A DNA stretch of 64,000 bases from Trileptium ribeirensis (lineage: Eukaryota; Nematoda; Enoplea; Enoplida; Thoracostomopsidae): positions 1-64,000 of the forward strand of contig JASANE010010209.1 of NCBI GenBank assembly GCA_030248225.1, given 5' to 3'. This document shows positions 1 through 10,511 of this stretch, piece after piece. The position numbers and the translations under genes were made by a program. A model generated the notes under the pieces. It searched no databases. It had not been told where the DNA came from and saw only the letters and a list, made by a program, of their open reading frames with translations. Every line of letters begins with the position of its first letter. Position 1 is the stretch's first letter.

Positions 1-1139
1 ATTATGGGGCCATTAAAATTTTACTAAAAGTGCTTCGTCGATATGCCCTAGTTTTGGAGCTAAAATTAAGCCCAAAAGCAAAATTTCTTATCAATCGTAA
101 ATTTGGACAGATTTTATATCAAATTTATATGCAATTTAAATGATTTATTGCTGATTTTATATCAAATTTATATGCAATATAAATGATTTATTGCCATTTT
201 AAATTAAACATTATATTAACTTTGTGTTTGATCAATCGATGTAACAATGTGAATTCCCTGTGGAATCTATAGCGTGTATTTTAGTTTATTCTTTTCCCCC
301 GAGTTGACCGTTATTTTAAAGGTATATAAACCCCTATACTTTCTATATAATTTGTATTACCTTATAATTCAAACCTTCAAACTTAATTTTATATAAATTT
401 TATATTAAACTGATGTTTACGTAAGCGTGTGTGGAACTTTTAATAGTAAGCTAAATTTAGCTTAATATTAACTTGGTAGGACAATAATATTTACTTAATG
501 GGTTAATTTTCGGTTGGTGGGTCCCTGGCTTTTAATATTAAGTTTATATCAACTGATAAGAAGTTTCTCGAAACTTCTAATATAAACTCCAAAACTTTAA
601 AGTTTACCTTAAATTTATAATTCAAACTAGTTAGCTTAATAAATATAAATATAGAAATTAACCCGTCGTTTACAGAAAATTATAGATACATGCGATGGGC
701 ATCCACATCCAGAAAGTAAATTTAATATAAAATTTATTGGCTTATTAATTTGGTTTGTATATATTTTGCGTGAAACTACAAACATGTATGCTTACATATT
801 TGGGGATCAGCGTCCGCAGAAGCAAGACGCTGCTTAAGTAAACAAACAGGGGCAAAGGCCGTAAAAGATGGTCCCATTCTCTCGGCGATGGCCAAAGGGC
901 CAAACGAGTCTCGGGTTCGGGCTCGGTTCAACATTTTGATATGTGACAAGTCCATTCTTGGACGGCAAAAAAGGGAGGTGGGCTTTCGGGCGAGTTTAGA
1001 TTGCGGCGAATAATTAAAGAGTTAATGCGGCTCCCGCGGTTGCCTTTTTGTGGGTGAGAGGCACAATTTTGTGCCGGATATGACTACAGGAGTGTAATGA
1101 CGGGTTACACGCCTATCGAAGAATAATTTATGCGATTTT

Positions 1140-1450
1140 CAAGGGACACTGCACCCGAAAGTGGGCACCGCGGGTCTGTTTCGAGCCTAAACAAAGGCCT
1201 CGAATCCAAGGAATTCAAAAGTATCATTTGTGTACTTGTATTATTCGTTAAATATTTAATTTAATATGATTTAGCATCTATACTTATATAGTTATTTTCC
1301 TAATAAGTTTGTGGATCCTGATCGGATATTCACGGAACCGGTCTCATTGTAAAGACCGTAAAATTCTTTATTAAAAAATGGTTCCGGAGTTGTGGGTCGG
1401 AGCCGCAACCTTCAATTCCGAGTATTCGGAATTGACAATTTTATTTTATT
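1140..1450 (+). repeat. Interspersed repeat, copy 1 (matches 40830-41190)
   Basis: This segment and 40830-41190 share, in the same order and orientation, an AGTGGGCAC-type block, a block ending GGAATCC, an AT-rich spacer and the motif CCTGATCGG followed by GGTCTCATT. The same GGTCTCATT motif recurs at about 30088 in the 29165-30210 repeat. Identity is modest, so these are old copies. No coding potential was recognised and the element class is unknown. Confidence 0.45.
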
Positions 1451-1739
1451 TTATCAGCTAACATAGACATCAAAAATGAACGCTGGTAGCTAATGATCTA
1501 TTTATCTGTACTTTTTACCAGTGTTTCGCTTAATTTTCAACACCGGTAAGTTTAATATCGGCCAGTGTTACCTAAAGATTTCAGAAATTTTACCACTTTG
1601 CTGTTTGCTATAGGGCGAACAGCCACTAATTTTTGTGGTCCTCACTTGTGAGAACGGTCGAACGTTTTTACCTATAAAAGTACTGATTTATATGCGCAAA
1701 ATCGCTGACTCTTCTCTAAAACTCGACCTAAGCAAGAAT

Positions 1740-2570
1740 GGGTTGCTCACGAACACATACACCTCAATAATTACTATTATCAAATGTACAAATACAAATA
1801 CAACAATTATCATGGGAAGAGCATCAAAAGTACAAAGAAATTACGTACAGATATGTGCTTTTATGGCCACAATTAACGAGAAGAATACAAAGAAGACGGT
1901 ATAAATATGGTACGATGGATACATATACGTATACGGTTACGGTTATACGTATACGAAGATACAAATCGAATATACGGTGTAATTAAGTTACTCATTCAAA
2001 CGTACATGTGTAAGAACAACAGTATAAACAGGTACATAACAATCGATATGATCATGGTTATAATATACAAGGCATACGCGATGGGTGGCTTTATGGCAAA
2101 AACAAACGATATGGTACGACAACGAACAGCAATAATAATGCAACAACTATTCGTTCCTGAAATAGTCGTGATACCCCTTCTTCTGATCGCGAAAATATGG
2201 CGGTGCGGACCGAAACGTTAAAAATACATAGTTACATAGCGAGACTAGCGCGCCTAGCGATTTCTGATTTGCGATGTACATGTTGATTATAACTGAAGCG
2301 GCAACGGAGAATCGCGCGGTCGGTTCGCTTATATGGGGAAATTGACACGCGGTTTTCTTGGGTACAAAAGATCATCAATTGCAAGTCTGTTTCAACTGTG
2401 CACATAAATATTTTGATGCGGGAAAACGGCTTCGTATTCTTTTGGAGCCATTCACGTACGGTATTCTACTTCGGAAGATATTCGTAGCTAAATTCATAAA
2501 TGTTGAGCATTAGGCTGTGTCCAATATTAATATATCTCGTAACGATCTAGCCTGGATCTGTTACATAAAA
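1740..2570 (+). repeat. TACGGTACG-rich interspersed repeat, copy 1
   Basis: The region is built of degenerate tacgatacaa/ggtacgac-like words and contains a repeated block of the type TTTATGGCNACAA at about 1858 and 2089, so it has an internal period of roughly 230 bp. It shares this block and its closing sequence (ATCTCGTAACGATC...GGATCTGTTACAT, ending near 2565) with 26590-27625 in the same orientation. Two ORFs of 89 and 104 codons (1635-1904, 1907-2221) run through it, but their amino-acid composition follows the simple repeat and no family was recognised. It is a repeat, not a gene. Confidence 0.5.
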
Positions 2571-5470
2571 AATTAACATAACTTTATCTATAGATATACT
2601 TATAGATCCTTTTAATAGAAAATACTTATAGATCCTTTAAATAGAAAATAAAACAGTAGGTAGGTAACAAAAATTATATTTATATATAAGTAAACATTTA
2701 GTAATATTATTAATATTAATAACTTAATGCTAATTATTATGCAAGTTTGGGATTAATTTTGGGGCAATTGGGCAAAAACTCGGGTTTTTAATGGGTCCGA
2801 ATTAAGGTGATTTAGGTATCTGAAAAGTTGGGACAAATCGGTGGGGGATTTGCTAATTTTACTGATATAAGATCGGGTTGAGAGACGGGATGGTAACATT
2901 TAGGCTCCCTCTTAAACGGTGTTCATTTGGTCGTAGACCAGGATCAAAGAAACTGACAGTCGGGGTTAGTCGTCCTACACAAGAAACAATGTATCAGTTT
3001 AAACTTCGGCAGCTCGGAGTTCGGACGAGTTTATTGCCCGGCTCCGACACTTATTTTATACGACGAGCATATACCAGTGTACTTCACGATTATTCGGGTC
3101 GTGTGATCTCGCTTATGGACGATGGATGGCTTGGTAGTCAGGATCGCTATGTAAGTGTAAATGTGGGATTAGGATGATGAAGAAGTCGGAGACACACGTT
3201 TGGTCATTAGTAGGAAAGCCACTGTTATAGAACCTTCACTCGGTAGCCATCGCTTCTTTTCTAATTGCCCCTTCCGTAATGGCCTCTTTTGTCCATCCGA
3301 CGTGAGAGTTTAATCTCGAGTGGCCTGTAAGCTACTTTTCGTCTCTTACCTAAGTCATTCTGGTTTCCCCTCAGTCAAGCGTTAAGGCATAACATAAAGT
3401 CGACACTCGCGGAGATTAAAATTTCCACGATAACCTGAGACTAATTAGGAGCTAGAAATTGATCTTGGGCCGACCGAGGTGAAATAATAATTTTCTATTT
3501 GAAATCAGTACGAACCGATCTTTGCTATCGTTTTGATTTTGAGAATTTTATTGGTTATACTCACTGTTGTCACAGACACTTACGCTAACGGATCTGCATT
3601 ATCAGTAGGAACTGAAATTGTATGAACACGATCGTGCACAAAATTTCCACAGGAATTTTGTTAAAACTTTGACACATGTATTTGATGTTTGAAATTTTAT
3701 TCGGTTGATAAGATTCAGCCGGTTTCATGTGTCCGGTGACCCGAAAGTGGGCTGCCCCCGCCTAAAATTTTAATCGCTCGGAATTCCTTCGAGGAATTTT
3801 AAGATTTGCGTTGTAGGCATAGAGACCCCCTAGGACTTTCATTTGATCACTCGATCCCGGTAAAGCCATTTCTCGTTCAAAGGTTATAGTAGATTTGGCT
3901 TCACTTTAGTTGCAAGTAGATTTGGCTTCACATATTTGTCATTGTGTTCTCAGCTCTCCGTGTATACATAGTCATTAATGAAGCGCGGCTGTATCGGAAT
4001 TCGCTAATCTCTGACACGCTGACACTGCAATTGCAGCTTCAAATTTACCAGTGTTGGTTAACCTGATGTAAATTATTAAAATTTTATGTACAGATTTTAG
4101 CAGCATCGTGAAATGCTATGTCGGACCTCGGATCTTATCTCAATAGATTAGTTTATTGTCGGATGTGACCCAGGCTTCACAAGTTGAAAATATTAGTCGA
4201 GCCCAGCTTTTGTGCAAATTTTCAAGTAGAAAGGAAGGTAAAATTTTGAGAAATTTAAATTTTTAGGTTTACCTTTTTCATTTGCGCTATGGAACCAGTC
4301 TTGAACCGATGAACCGGTTCTTATACGATGGTATTTAGGCTACTTTTGGAACCGGCCGTACAAACTTCTACTGTCATCTAAACACAATAAATATTAACTA
4401 AGCTTCTATTATGAATAAATTGTTTAAGAATTATTATTTCAAGCTTTCTTGAACATTGCTCAGTCAAGAACCGAAGCGGATGGCCTACTAGTTTATCGCC
4501 CAAGATTTTAACTTTCAATCCAGTATTAGCTAGTTGAAATAAATCTATCCCCTTGGATCCAAAACTGTCTTGAAATCAAACATTCGTATTATATAGATTG
4601 CTATACAATTTGCGTGAAGTGAAAGAGGACGTGAAATTGCTTAAATTGCCGCATTGGGATTCCCGTTGACGCCTGGGTCGTCAGCTTAGGAGGGTCACAC
4701 CACTACACAAGCAGGATCGCTTCGCAGCGATGATGAGCGAGACGAAATAAAAAAGGTTTCTCTGCTTTTGCTTGTCAATAAATTGTATTTGTAAAGTCCA
4801 TTGTGTCCCTCGTTGATTGATGATGTATGCAGCTGTATGTACCCAAAAGGGGTTCGAAATCGTTACCCCAGTCGACGACTTGCGGTAAGGCTTGATGTCG
4901 GAAACGTCGCAACTCCTAGCGTGGCTCCCTGACAATTTAACGAAGTGTGGAATTTTGCGCGAGCTGCAAAGGTGCAACGTCGACGCGGAATCGGGGACCA
5001 CCCACTGAACTTCCTAGCCGCAACGATCCGACGTTAAACGTCTTGGGATTGTTGAACTCTAGTGGGGGCCGCTGTGTCAATGAAATAATTTGGCTGAAAT
5101 TGCATTTGGTTAACCGCAACGATGTACCAGATTGAAACTTCCACCTGAGACCTCGATAGAGAATAGTGGTATAGTCTCTTTGGACTTTGGAGCATGTGAC
5201 GGAGCCAACCTTTCTTAAGACCTCAAAGGTACTACTACATAGGCGACGTGTGCAACCCATTCGGCGGGGTACGAACGAACATGTCCCGTGAAGCGCCAGT
5301 GCGGATGGCTAAGCTCCGTAGCTTCTCGGGTCTGGACGAGGGAGATGATCCGGAATGAGCCCGCTATCTCCGCCAATGAGGTTACGATAGCTGGGGTGAT
5401 ACGGGTAGCGCGTTGAAAGTGCGTGGTGCAGAATACGTGTTGAAATGCGTGTCGATACTACACTCGAGTC
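2571..5470 (-). repeat. Large unidentified mobile-element remnant, reverse copy
   Basis: Read on the minus strand, this segment matches several + strand regions block by block. Its 4740-5470 part matches 31590-32130 and 22300-22560. Its CGCTGCGAAGCGAT block at about 4710 matches about 24560 and 35820. The block near 3860-3910 matches the CTTTGCCGGG regions at about 25555 and 39520. The part near 3470 matches about 25880 and 39935. The AATTAAGGTGATTTA block at about 2802 matches 40300 inverted. The ORF at 2878-3177 runs against the element's orientation and is not recognised. The class is undetermined: no reverse transcriptase, transposase or LTR pair was seen. Confidence 0.5.
5105..5285 (-). 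pseudogene. Decayed coding remnant of an unidentified mobile element, copy 1
   Basis: On the minus strand, one reading frame gives a PAEWVAHVAY-like segment, an LAPS segment, KETIPLF, and VSGGSF ending in an HRCG-like motif, with an in-frame stop in the middle. The + strand segment at 31641-31803 gives PAELVGHVAY, then LAPS, KETIPLF, VSAGSF and HRW in the same order. The protein reading is conserved better than the bases between it, which points to a once-coding region. The family is not recognised; a gag-like or other accessory protein of a transposon is possible. The stop shows this copy is dead. Confidence 0.4.
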
Positions 5471-5954
5471 AAGATTTGGCAAAAATTGGTTAAAAATAAA
5501 GGAAATTATGAAAACTTTATCACAACTTGGAAAAATTTGGGAAAATCTTAGCAAAATTAATAAAATATTTGGAGTACCTAAATATTTACCCTCCTAGCAT
5601 ACTTTTATCCCCTGTCCGACGTACATCTGCCGCATTAACGATGTCCTTCCCGCGAGACCATATACATTCCGCCTAAGCCGACGGACCTTTAGCACTTATG
5701 GTTTACAAATATGTTTCCTGTACGCCGTTTGGTTATCTACAGACAAGCACGACCATTTCATGCCATTGCAGAGCTTTTCCATGCGTTTATGGTTATAGAA
5801 CCCTATTTTTATAATAGTTTGTCGTCAGTTTTTTAGCTATGCATGCCAGCGTACCGGATTTCTAGGTTAGATCATGCCTTCAGTTTGGTTATACATTGCT
5901 TTCGGGATATTTAAAACGGTATGTATAGGTATTTCGGTATGTTGAGTACAATGG

Positions 5955-6255
5955 CTGGCCTTTCTACCCAGAGACGGGGAGGCCTCACGTCAGGATTTTC
6001 GAGCTCCCCTAGGACTTAAGCTGTTCGCAGTCTTCCATCCCAGGTCATGCACCTCTGATTAATTTTGGCTTCCCTCAGGTCAACCCGCCAGCTTCCTTTA
6101 GGTGACACCAAAAATGATTTTAGTAACACAATGGTCATGATAAGACTCAATGCTACTGTTTATATTTTATGCTATTCATGACAAAATGCTAAGTAATGTA
6201 CAGCTCTACCTGCAGAAATATGCATTTTCAGCAGATAAATTGTGATTAATACTTA
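5955..6255 (+). repeat. Interspersed repeat, copy 1 (pairs with 63395-63662)
   Basis: Shared blocks occur in the same order in both copies: GGGAGGC(C/A)TC, TTTCGAGCTC, an AGGTNNACNC block, GGNGACACCAAA(A/G)ATGATT, AACTCAATNNTACTG and CTGCAGAAATA. The copies lie 57 kb apart in the same orientation. There is no coding capacity and the class is unknown. Confidence 0.5.
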
Positions 6256-6639
6256 CTTTTACCCCAAACTGACTAAATTTTGACGCTAGCTTTTGTTTTA
6301 AATCAGATGTTAGCTCAGCTACTAACAGAAATAGGATTGGCAAATTGTTCACGAACTGTTCATAAACATTAACATTATTATATACGCGTACTATGGGAAA
6401 ATAAGAGTAAATTGTTCGCGAATGACAATTATTCGACAGATGTTAGTGTTTTCGATCTGCTTGCGAATGATTTGCGAACACTATTTATGGTCTTTTCAAG
6501 TGTTTTAAATTGGTTTAGGATGGACCATCGGCGAACAAGTTTTCCGGGAAAATTTCGTCTATCGACACTTTCCTGATTATGTTTTGTTATCTGTGCTTTA
6601 GGATAAGCTATTACAGGTTTTATGGCACGCAGAATAGGT

Positions 6640-6830
6640 TGCTGGTCAGTAACCGCAGACAGACCACCGTTGTAAGGCTTCAATGATTCCATAGATTTTA
6701 GGGTGTATACATAAAACATATACATAAAACAAGAAGATAAATTATTGCGCATAATTACAACTTATAGATAAAGCCACGTTCGCTCAGTTTCACCTTCGCT
6801 TGCGTGATACTGGTTTATGTTTTGCGTTTT
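6640..6830 (+). repeat. Fragment (right end) of the AGCGAGCG TIR family
   Basis: It contains the TAGGGTGTATACATAAA block, followed about 60 bp later by AAGCCACGTTCGCTCAGTTTC and CACCTTCGCTTGCG. These match the right ends of the copies at 14040-15800 and 19365-20605. No left end was found, so this is a 5'-truncated remnant. Confidence 0.45.
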
Positions 6831-9250
6831 GTGGAGACATGAATAACCTTTCACATAAAGACGCGAAAATTTAATGCCTGGTCGAGTTAGGTGCTTGTTT
6901 GGATGGACACATTAGTTGTTGTACCAGGCTCTCTTATCTTCTTCGCTCATATTATTTGTGTGTATGAAAGTAGCCTACGCTCTACTACTTATCTTATACA
7001 TTATTGAAGGTGCATACGTCTAATTGCACTTGATGCTTTCAACCCCGTGCTAGAAATGTCAAACTTGCTTTCCTAAATTTAGAAAAGTCGTCTCAGAATC
7101 GATGAAGCAGAAGATTTATTCATCTTTAATCGGCGCCGCGAAATTTGTTTCCACCGTATCCATCCTTCGAAATACGACAATCCTCTTCTCGATATCGACT
7201 TTTTTGTTGATTTGGTACAGTTAAGCGTAGTCGTTACCTTGCATATTGTGGCTTCTCAGAGAGAAGTCACGAACCCCTGGTTCGACGGGCTTCCTGAGAA
7301 GACACAACATATGGTGATGTAGCTCCAATGATAGGTTATTAGATTATAGATTTATAGATAGGTTTTGGTCCTAGTTATCCCTAAATTAGTTTTTAATCTA
7401 TTGCTCTCTTGGAAAGAAGTCGAACGGTGCCCAATACGCCGGTTGCTGATATCCGAGAAAAGCGTCGATTTCAAAAACTAGTCCGATTTCGCTTTTTCCA
7501 TCAAGTATTAACGTGTCATCGATATTGGGAAATGCTAAATTTGGTATCAGTCGACGTGTCCTGAGCTACTGTCGGTGAGGAACTTTGTCGTTTTCCGACG
7601 GCAGAGCTGAGTTATGGCCAAAAACCGATCAAATTTGGTCCATTTTCGGCAAAAAATTCGACCAGATTAGCACTCAGTGTATGTGTTGACATAAAAAAGT
7701 TTTAAAATTTTCGGTCAAAAGCCCATTCAAAGCCAGTTGTTTTAAAATCGATCGATATAAAAAAAATAGTTTTAAAACGGATGGATTTCATTTCATCTTC
7801 AAGGAACTGAATTCAAACCGAACTCATTTTCAATTGACAACCGCAATTAAAACCATTTTCAGTTTAACCATATAAATTGTTGAAAAAGCCGGCTTGTCGA
7901 CTGTAGAACGGTAGCATTAACAATGTTCACGCTTTGTACCTGAAAACTGGATTAAAACAATGATATATATGGGACTGTGGTTCTTTGTTTCACTTTGTAT
8001 ATAATAAGAGATAAATACCATGTTTTCAATTACAACGTGAACATTATTACGCAACTAACCATGAAAATTTTACTAACACCAAAACCAAATACTGTATATT
8101 TTAGCATTGTTGATGAAGAAAGCAACTCACAATATATTTTGGCGTTGTTGATGCCCACCTTTTTGGAAAGTGAATCCAGGGACGCCGTAATACAACGGGT
8201 TAATTGTATCTGGGACAACCGCTGTAGTCCACTTGTATATATTATACCTTACCCCGTAAAAGCATTTGGTCATTGTTGCAAATGAACGCTTAGATGATTG
8301 TTAAGATACACTCGATATTATAACGTTGTGCTTGTGCGCATTATACTAACATGTGACTTAATTTTCGTTCATGTGTCAAACTAATTGAACGCATATATGA
8401 AAAGTAATATGTCCATGTATATTTGAAATATACTTATACTATACTGTAACGTATACTCATTTTTGGCTTTTTAGGTGAACATTATTTATGTGTATATATT
8501 AGCACGCTCCCATATATATTATTACAATATGTCTCAGAGTTATCTTGGTGTATCACGTGTATATTTCTAAATATCGGGTGCACTCAATTTAACTGCAGAT
8601 TGAATTTTTGCTTTTGCATCGTATGCAGAATACTAGATACGTACAAAAGAATCGAACTTATATTCCTTCGTTGTGACCAGAATTATTAAATATCAGGTAA
8701 CTGTCATATTTGCAATTCAATATTGCGCTTTCAAACCCAGATTTTGATATTAAATTTGCCGTTTTCGACTGATGTCGCTCTTGCTCGCACCAATATCCCA
8801 AATATAAAGGTATTCTAGTATGTTACCAATCCCAAAAGGAAGAGGTCTACTAGTGCTTGACAATCTTAGAGAGAAATGTCTATATGTGTGGGCAATTGAA
8901 AGATTGCCTTTGCATAATAGACAAAACTTAATAAACTGTTTTCACTATATAGTAAACGGAAATTCTTAACATTGCAAATCATAGTGAGTACCTCCGCGTT
9001 ACAGCGCAAATGGGTCTGATTAACTGGGTAATAAAATGAAAAAATGTAGTTTATATTTTTGCATTGTTTTGATGGCTCGATACAAATGCATAAGCAAACA
9101 AAGTATAATGAAAAATAATGTAATTTTTGCTTAAATTTGGTTTTGAAAGTTTCAGACATTTTAAGTGATTTTAAGGCGTTATTGAAAAAGTCTGTTAAGA
9201 TAACGTATTGATTTTAAAGTTATATTAAGAGAAGAACAACTCTTAGATAT

Positions 9251-9332
9251 CTTCGGGTTCGATCCCTGGTGCCGGCTTCAGTTCGTCAAACATTGCACGA
9301 TACACAAATTAGCGCGAGCGTTAAAGGGTTAA
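9251..9332 (+). repeat. tRNA-derived SINE remnant, 3' part
   Basis: The segment starts with a B-box-like GGGTTCGATCCCTGG and runs through CCGGCTTCAGTTCGTCAAAC and ACACAAATT to AAAGGGTTAA. The same series of blocks is found on the minus strand at 47014-47142, where the tRNA-Glu-like head is also present. This copy has lost the head (5'-truncated). It ends 58 bp before the first COPA exon, within the intron. Confidence 0.55.
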
Positions 9333-9390
9333 CCTATGCCTTAATTTTGTTATTCCTAATCTAATTTAGCCAACAATTTTTGTTTCATAG

Positions 9391-9545
9391 GTTATCCCGA
9401 AATCGCTTTACATTTTGTAAAAGACGAAAAGACTAGATTTGGCTTGGCTCTGGAATGTGGAAACTTGGAAATAGCACTTGATGCAGCTAGAGCATTGGAC
9501 GATAAAGCTTGTTGGGAAGCGCTCGGGCAAGCTGCATTATTACAG
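9391..9545 (+). CDS. COPA: Coatomer subunit alpha (alpha-COP), internal exon 1 of 6 visible
   Basis: Alpha-COP is the large subunit of the COPI vesicle coat, which mediates Golgi-to-ER and intra-Golgi retrograde transport. This exon encodes 51 full codons ([10 protein letters not shown] ... [18 protein letters not shown]) that match the conserved alpha-solenoid just after the WD40 propellers, including the family signatures [10 protein letters not shown] and ALECGN. The acceptor is TTTCATAG ending at 9390 and the donor is CAG followed by GTTTCATT at 9546. The exon begins with two bases completing a glycine codon (phase 1) and ends in phase 0. The preceding exon, which must supply one G, is not in the window. 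Identification is by recognition of the conserved protein; no search was run. Confidence 0.93.
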
Positions 9546-10322
9546 GTTTCATTGTGTTGATATGTTTTGTCATAGTTTGCTTCTGTTTTAACACATGCGG
9601 ATCATTTCACACTTATATGACAGCGACTCTAATATATCTGCCTTAAATGTAAAGAGGAAATAGTAAGTAATATAATCTAGTATCTTGTTATGCAGAAAGC
9701 TTTAAATCTACCGCTTGAACGAACCATTTGTTTCGTTTATGTTAAGCTTCTGTGCTGTTTTTGGTAACATACATAGAGGATAACTATTTGCAGTTAAATT
9801 AGTACGGAAAATAGTATTTGATGTACAAAACGCCGGGTGTTCTCACAAGTAGCTGCTTGGAGCACGTGAAATTTCTGCGAGTTACAAGTTTGCAATGCTT
9901 GCTTCAATAAAAATAGAATGTTGTTTCAAAATTTAGTGCTGCAAATATCTCCAAGTCTTCTTGATGACATTGCTGTTATAACAGCGTCTAGAAAGATTTT
10001 ATGCCAATATTGTTGTGCATCTGAGACCTATTAAGTTTTGCAGTTGACAGCGAGAATAGTCTCTTGTGATTTATAAATTTAATCTAAATAATTTGTTACT
10101 TTGCCTGGCCTACTGTGACAGATAATGCGTAGCGCAACGTCGTCGTATGCACCACTGCTACATGAACATGTTTTTATTAAAGCAATCTGGGTAATCCGCA
10201 CAGCTTTTTATTGAAAGGAAGTTTACAGGGAATGTATTATTTTAAAATTTTCTCTGCGCACACAAGCATGTGCTATAAAACATACTTTGTATCAAACGTA
10301 TTCCTAAAATTTGTTCTTTCAG
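9546..10322 (+). other. COPA: COPA intron, 777 bp
   Basis: This GT-AG intron lies between phase-0 boundaries (donor GTTTCATT, acceptor TTGTTCTTTCAG). Its sequence is plain AT-rich with no recognisable repeat or gene. It is the only visible COPA intron under 3 kb. Confidence 0.85.
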
Positions 10323-10511
10323 GGAAATCATCAAATTGTTGAAGTGGCGTACCAACGGACAAAGAATTTTGATAAATTATCATTCCTATATTTGATTACC
10401 GGCAACTTGGAAAAATTCCGCAAAATGATGAAGATTGCTGAAATTCGAAAAGACCTTTCCAGTCATTATCAGACGGCTTTGTTACTGGGTGACTTTCGAG
10501 AACGTGTTAAA
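10323..10511 (+). CDS. COPA: Coatomer subunit alpha (alpha-COP), internal exon 2 of 6 visible
   Basis: The exon is exactly 63 codons, from [19 protein letters not shown] through [20 protein letters not shown] to GDFRERVK. These are among the most conserved alpha-COP segments; [18 protein letters not shown] is close to invariant in animals. They form part of the helical solenoid carrying the coatomer B-subcomplex contacts. The acceptor is TTCTTTCAG at 10322 and the donor is AAA followed by GTAATG at 10512. Both ends are phase 0 and the frame is open across the whole exon. The ORF reads on past the donor to 10559, but those codons do not match the family, whereas splicing to 13914 restores KLLKNC. 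Confidence 0.95.

Larger units (their letters stand above)
1..9390 (+). other. COPA: Probable COPA intron upstream of the first visible exon (partial)
   Basis: No exon encoding the residues expected just before the first COPA exon was found in these 9.4 kb. The interval is therefore probably one long intron whose 5' end lies outside the window, closing with the acceptor ...TTTCATAG at 9383-9390. It is AT-rich and holds interspersed repeats: a GTGGGCAC-containing repeat (about 1140-1450), a TACGGTACG-rich repeat (1740-2570), a large inverted element (2571-5470), a repeat shared with 63395-63662 (5955-6255), a fragment of a TIR family (6640-6830) and a SINE remnant (9251-9332). Nothing recognisable was seen in about 150-1100 or 6840-9240. 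The intron assignment is an inference from the downstream exons; a divergent or very short exon could have been missed. Confidence 0.55.

Noticed and set aside
2878..3177. 99-codon ORF as a gene
   Set aside because: It lies within a repeat whose coding remnant is on the opposite strand; no family or splice context was recognised.
1..9390. An upstream COPA exon (end of the WD40 part)
   Set aside because: No segment with the expected residues before GYPE followed by a phase-1 donor was found on reading the + strand; AAGG/GT-like sites such as about 4240 do not translate to the family sequence.
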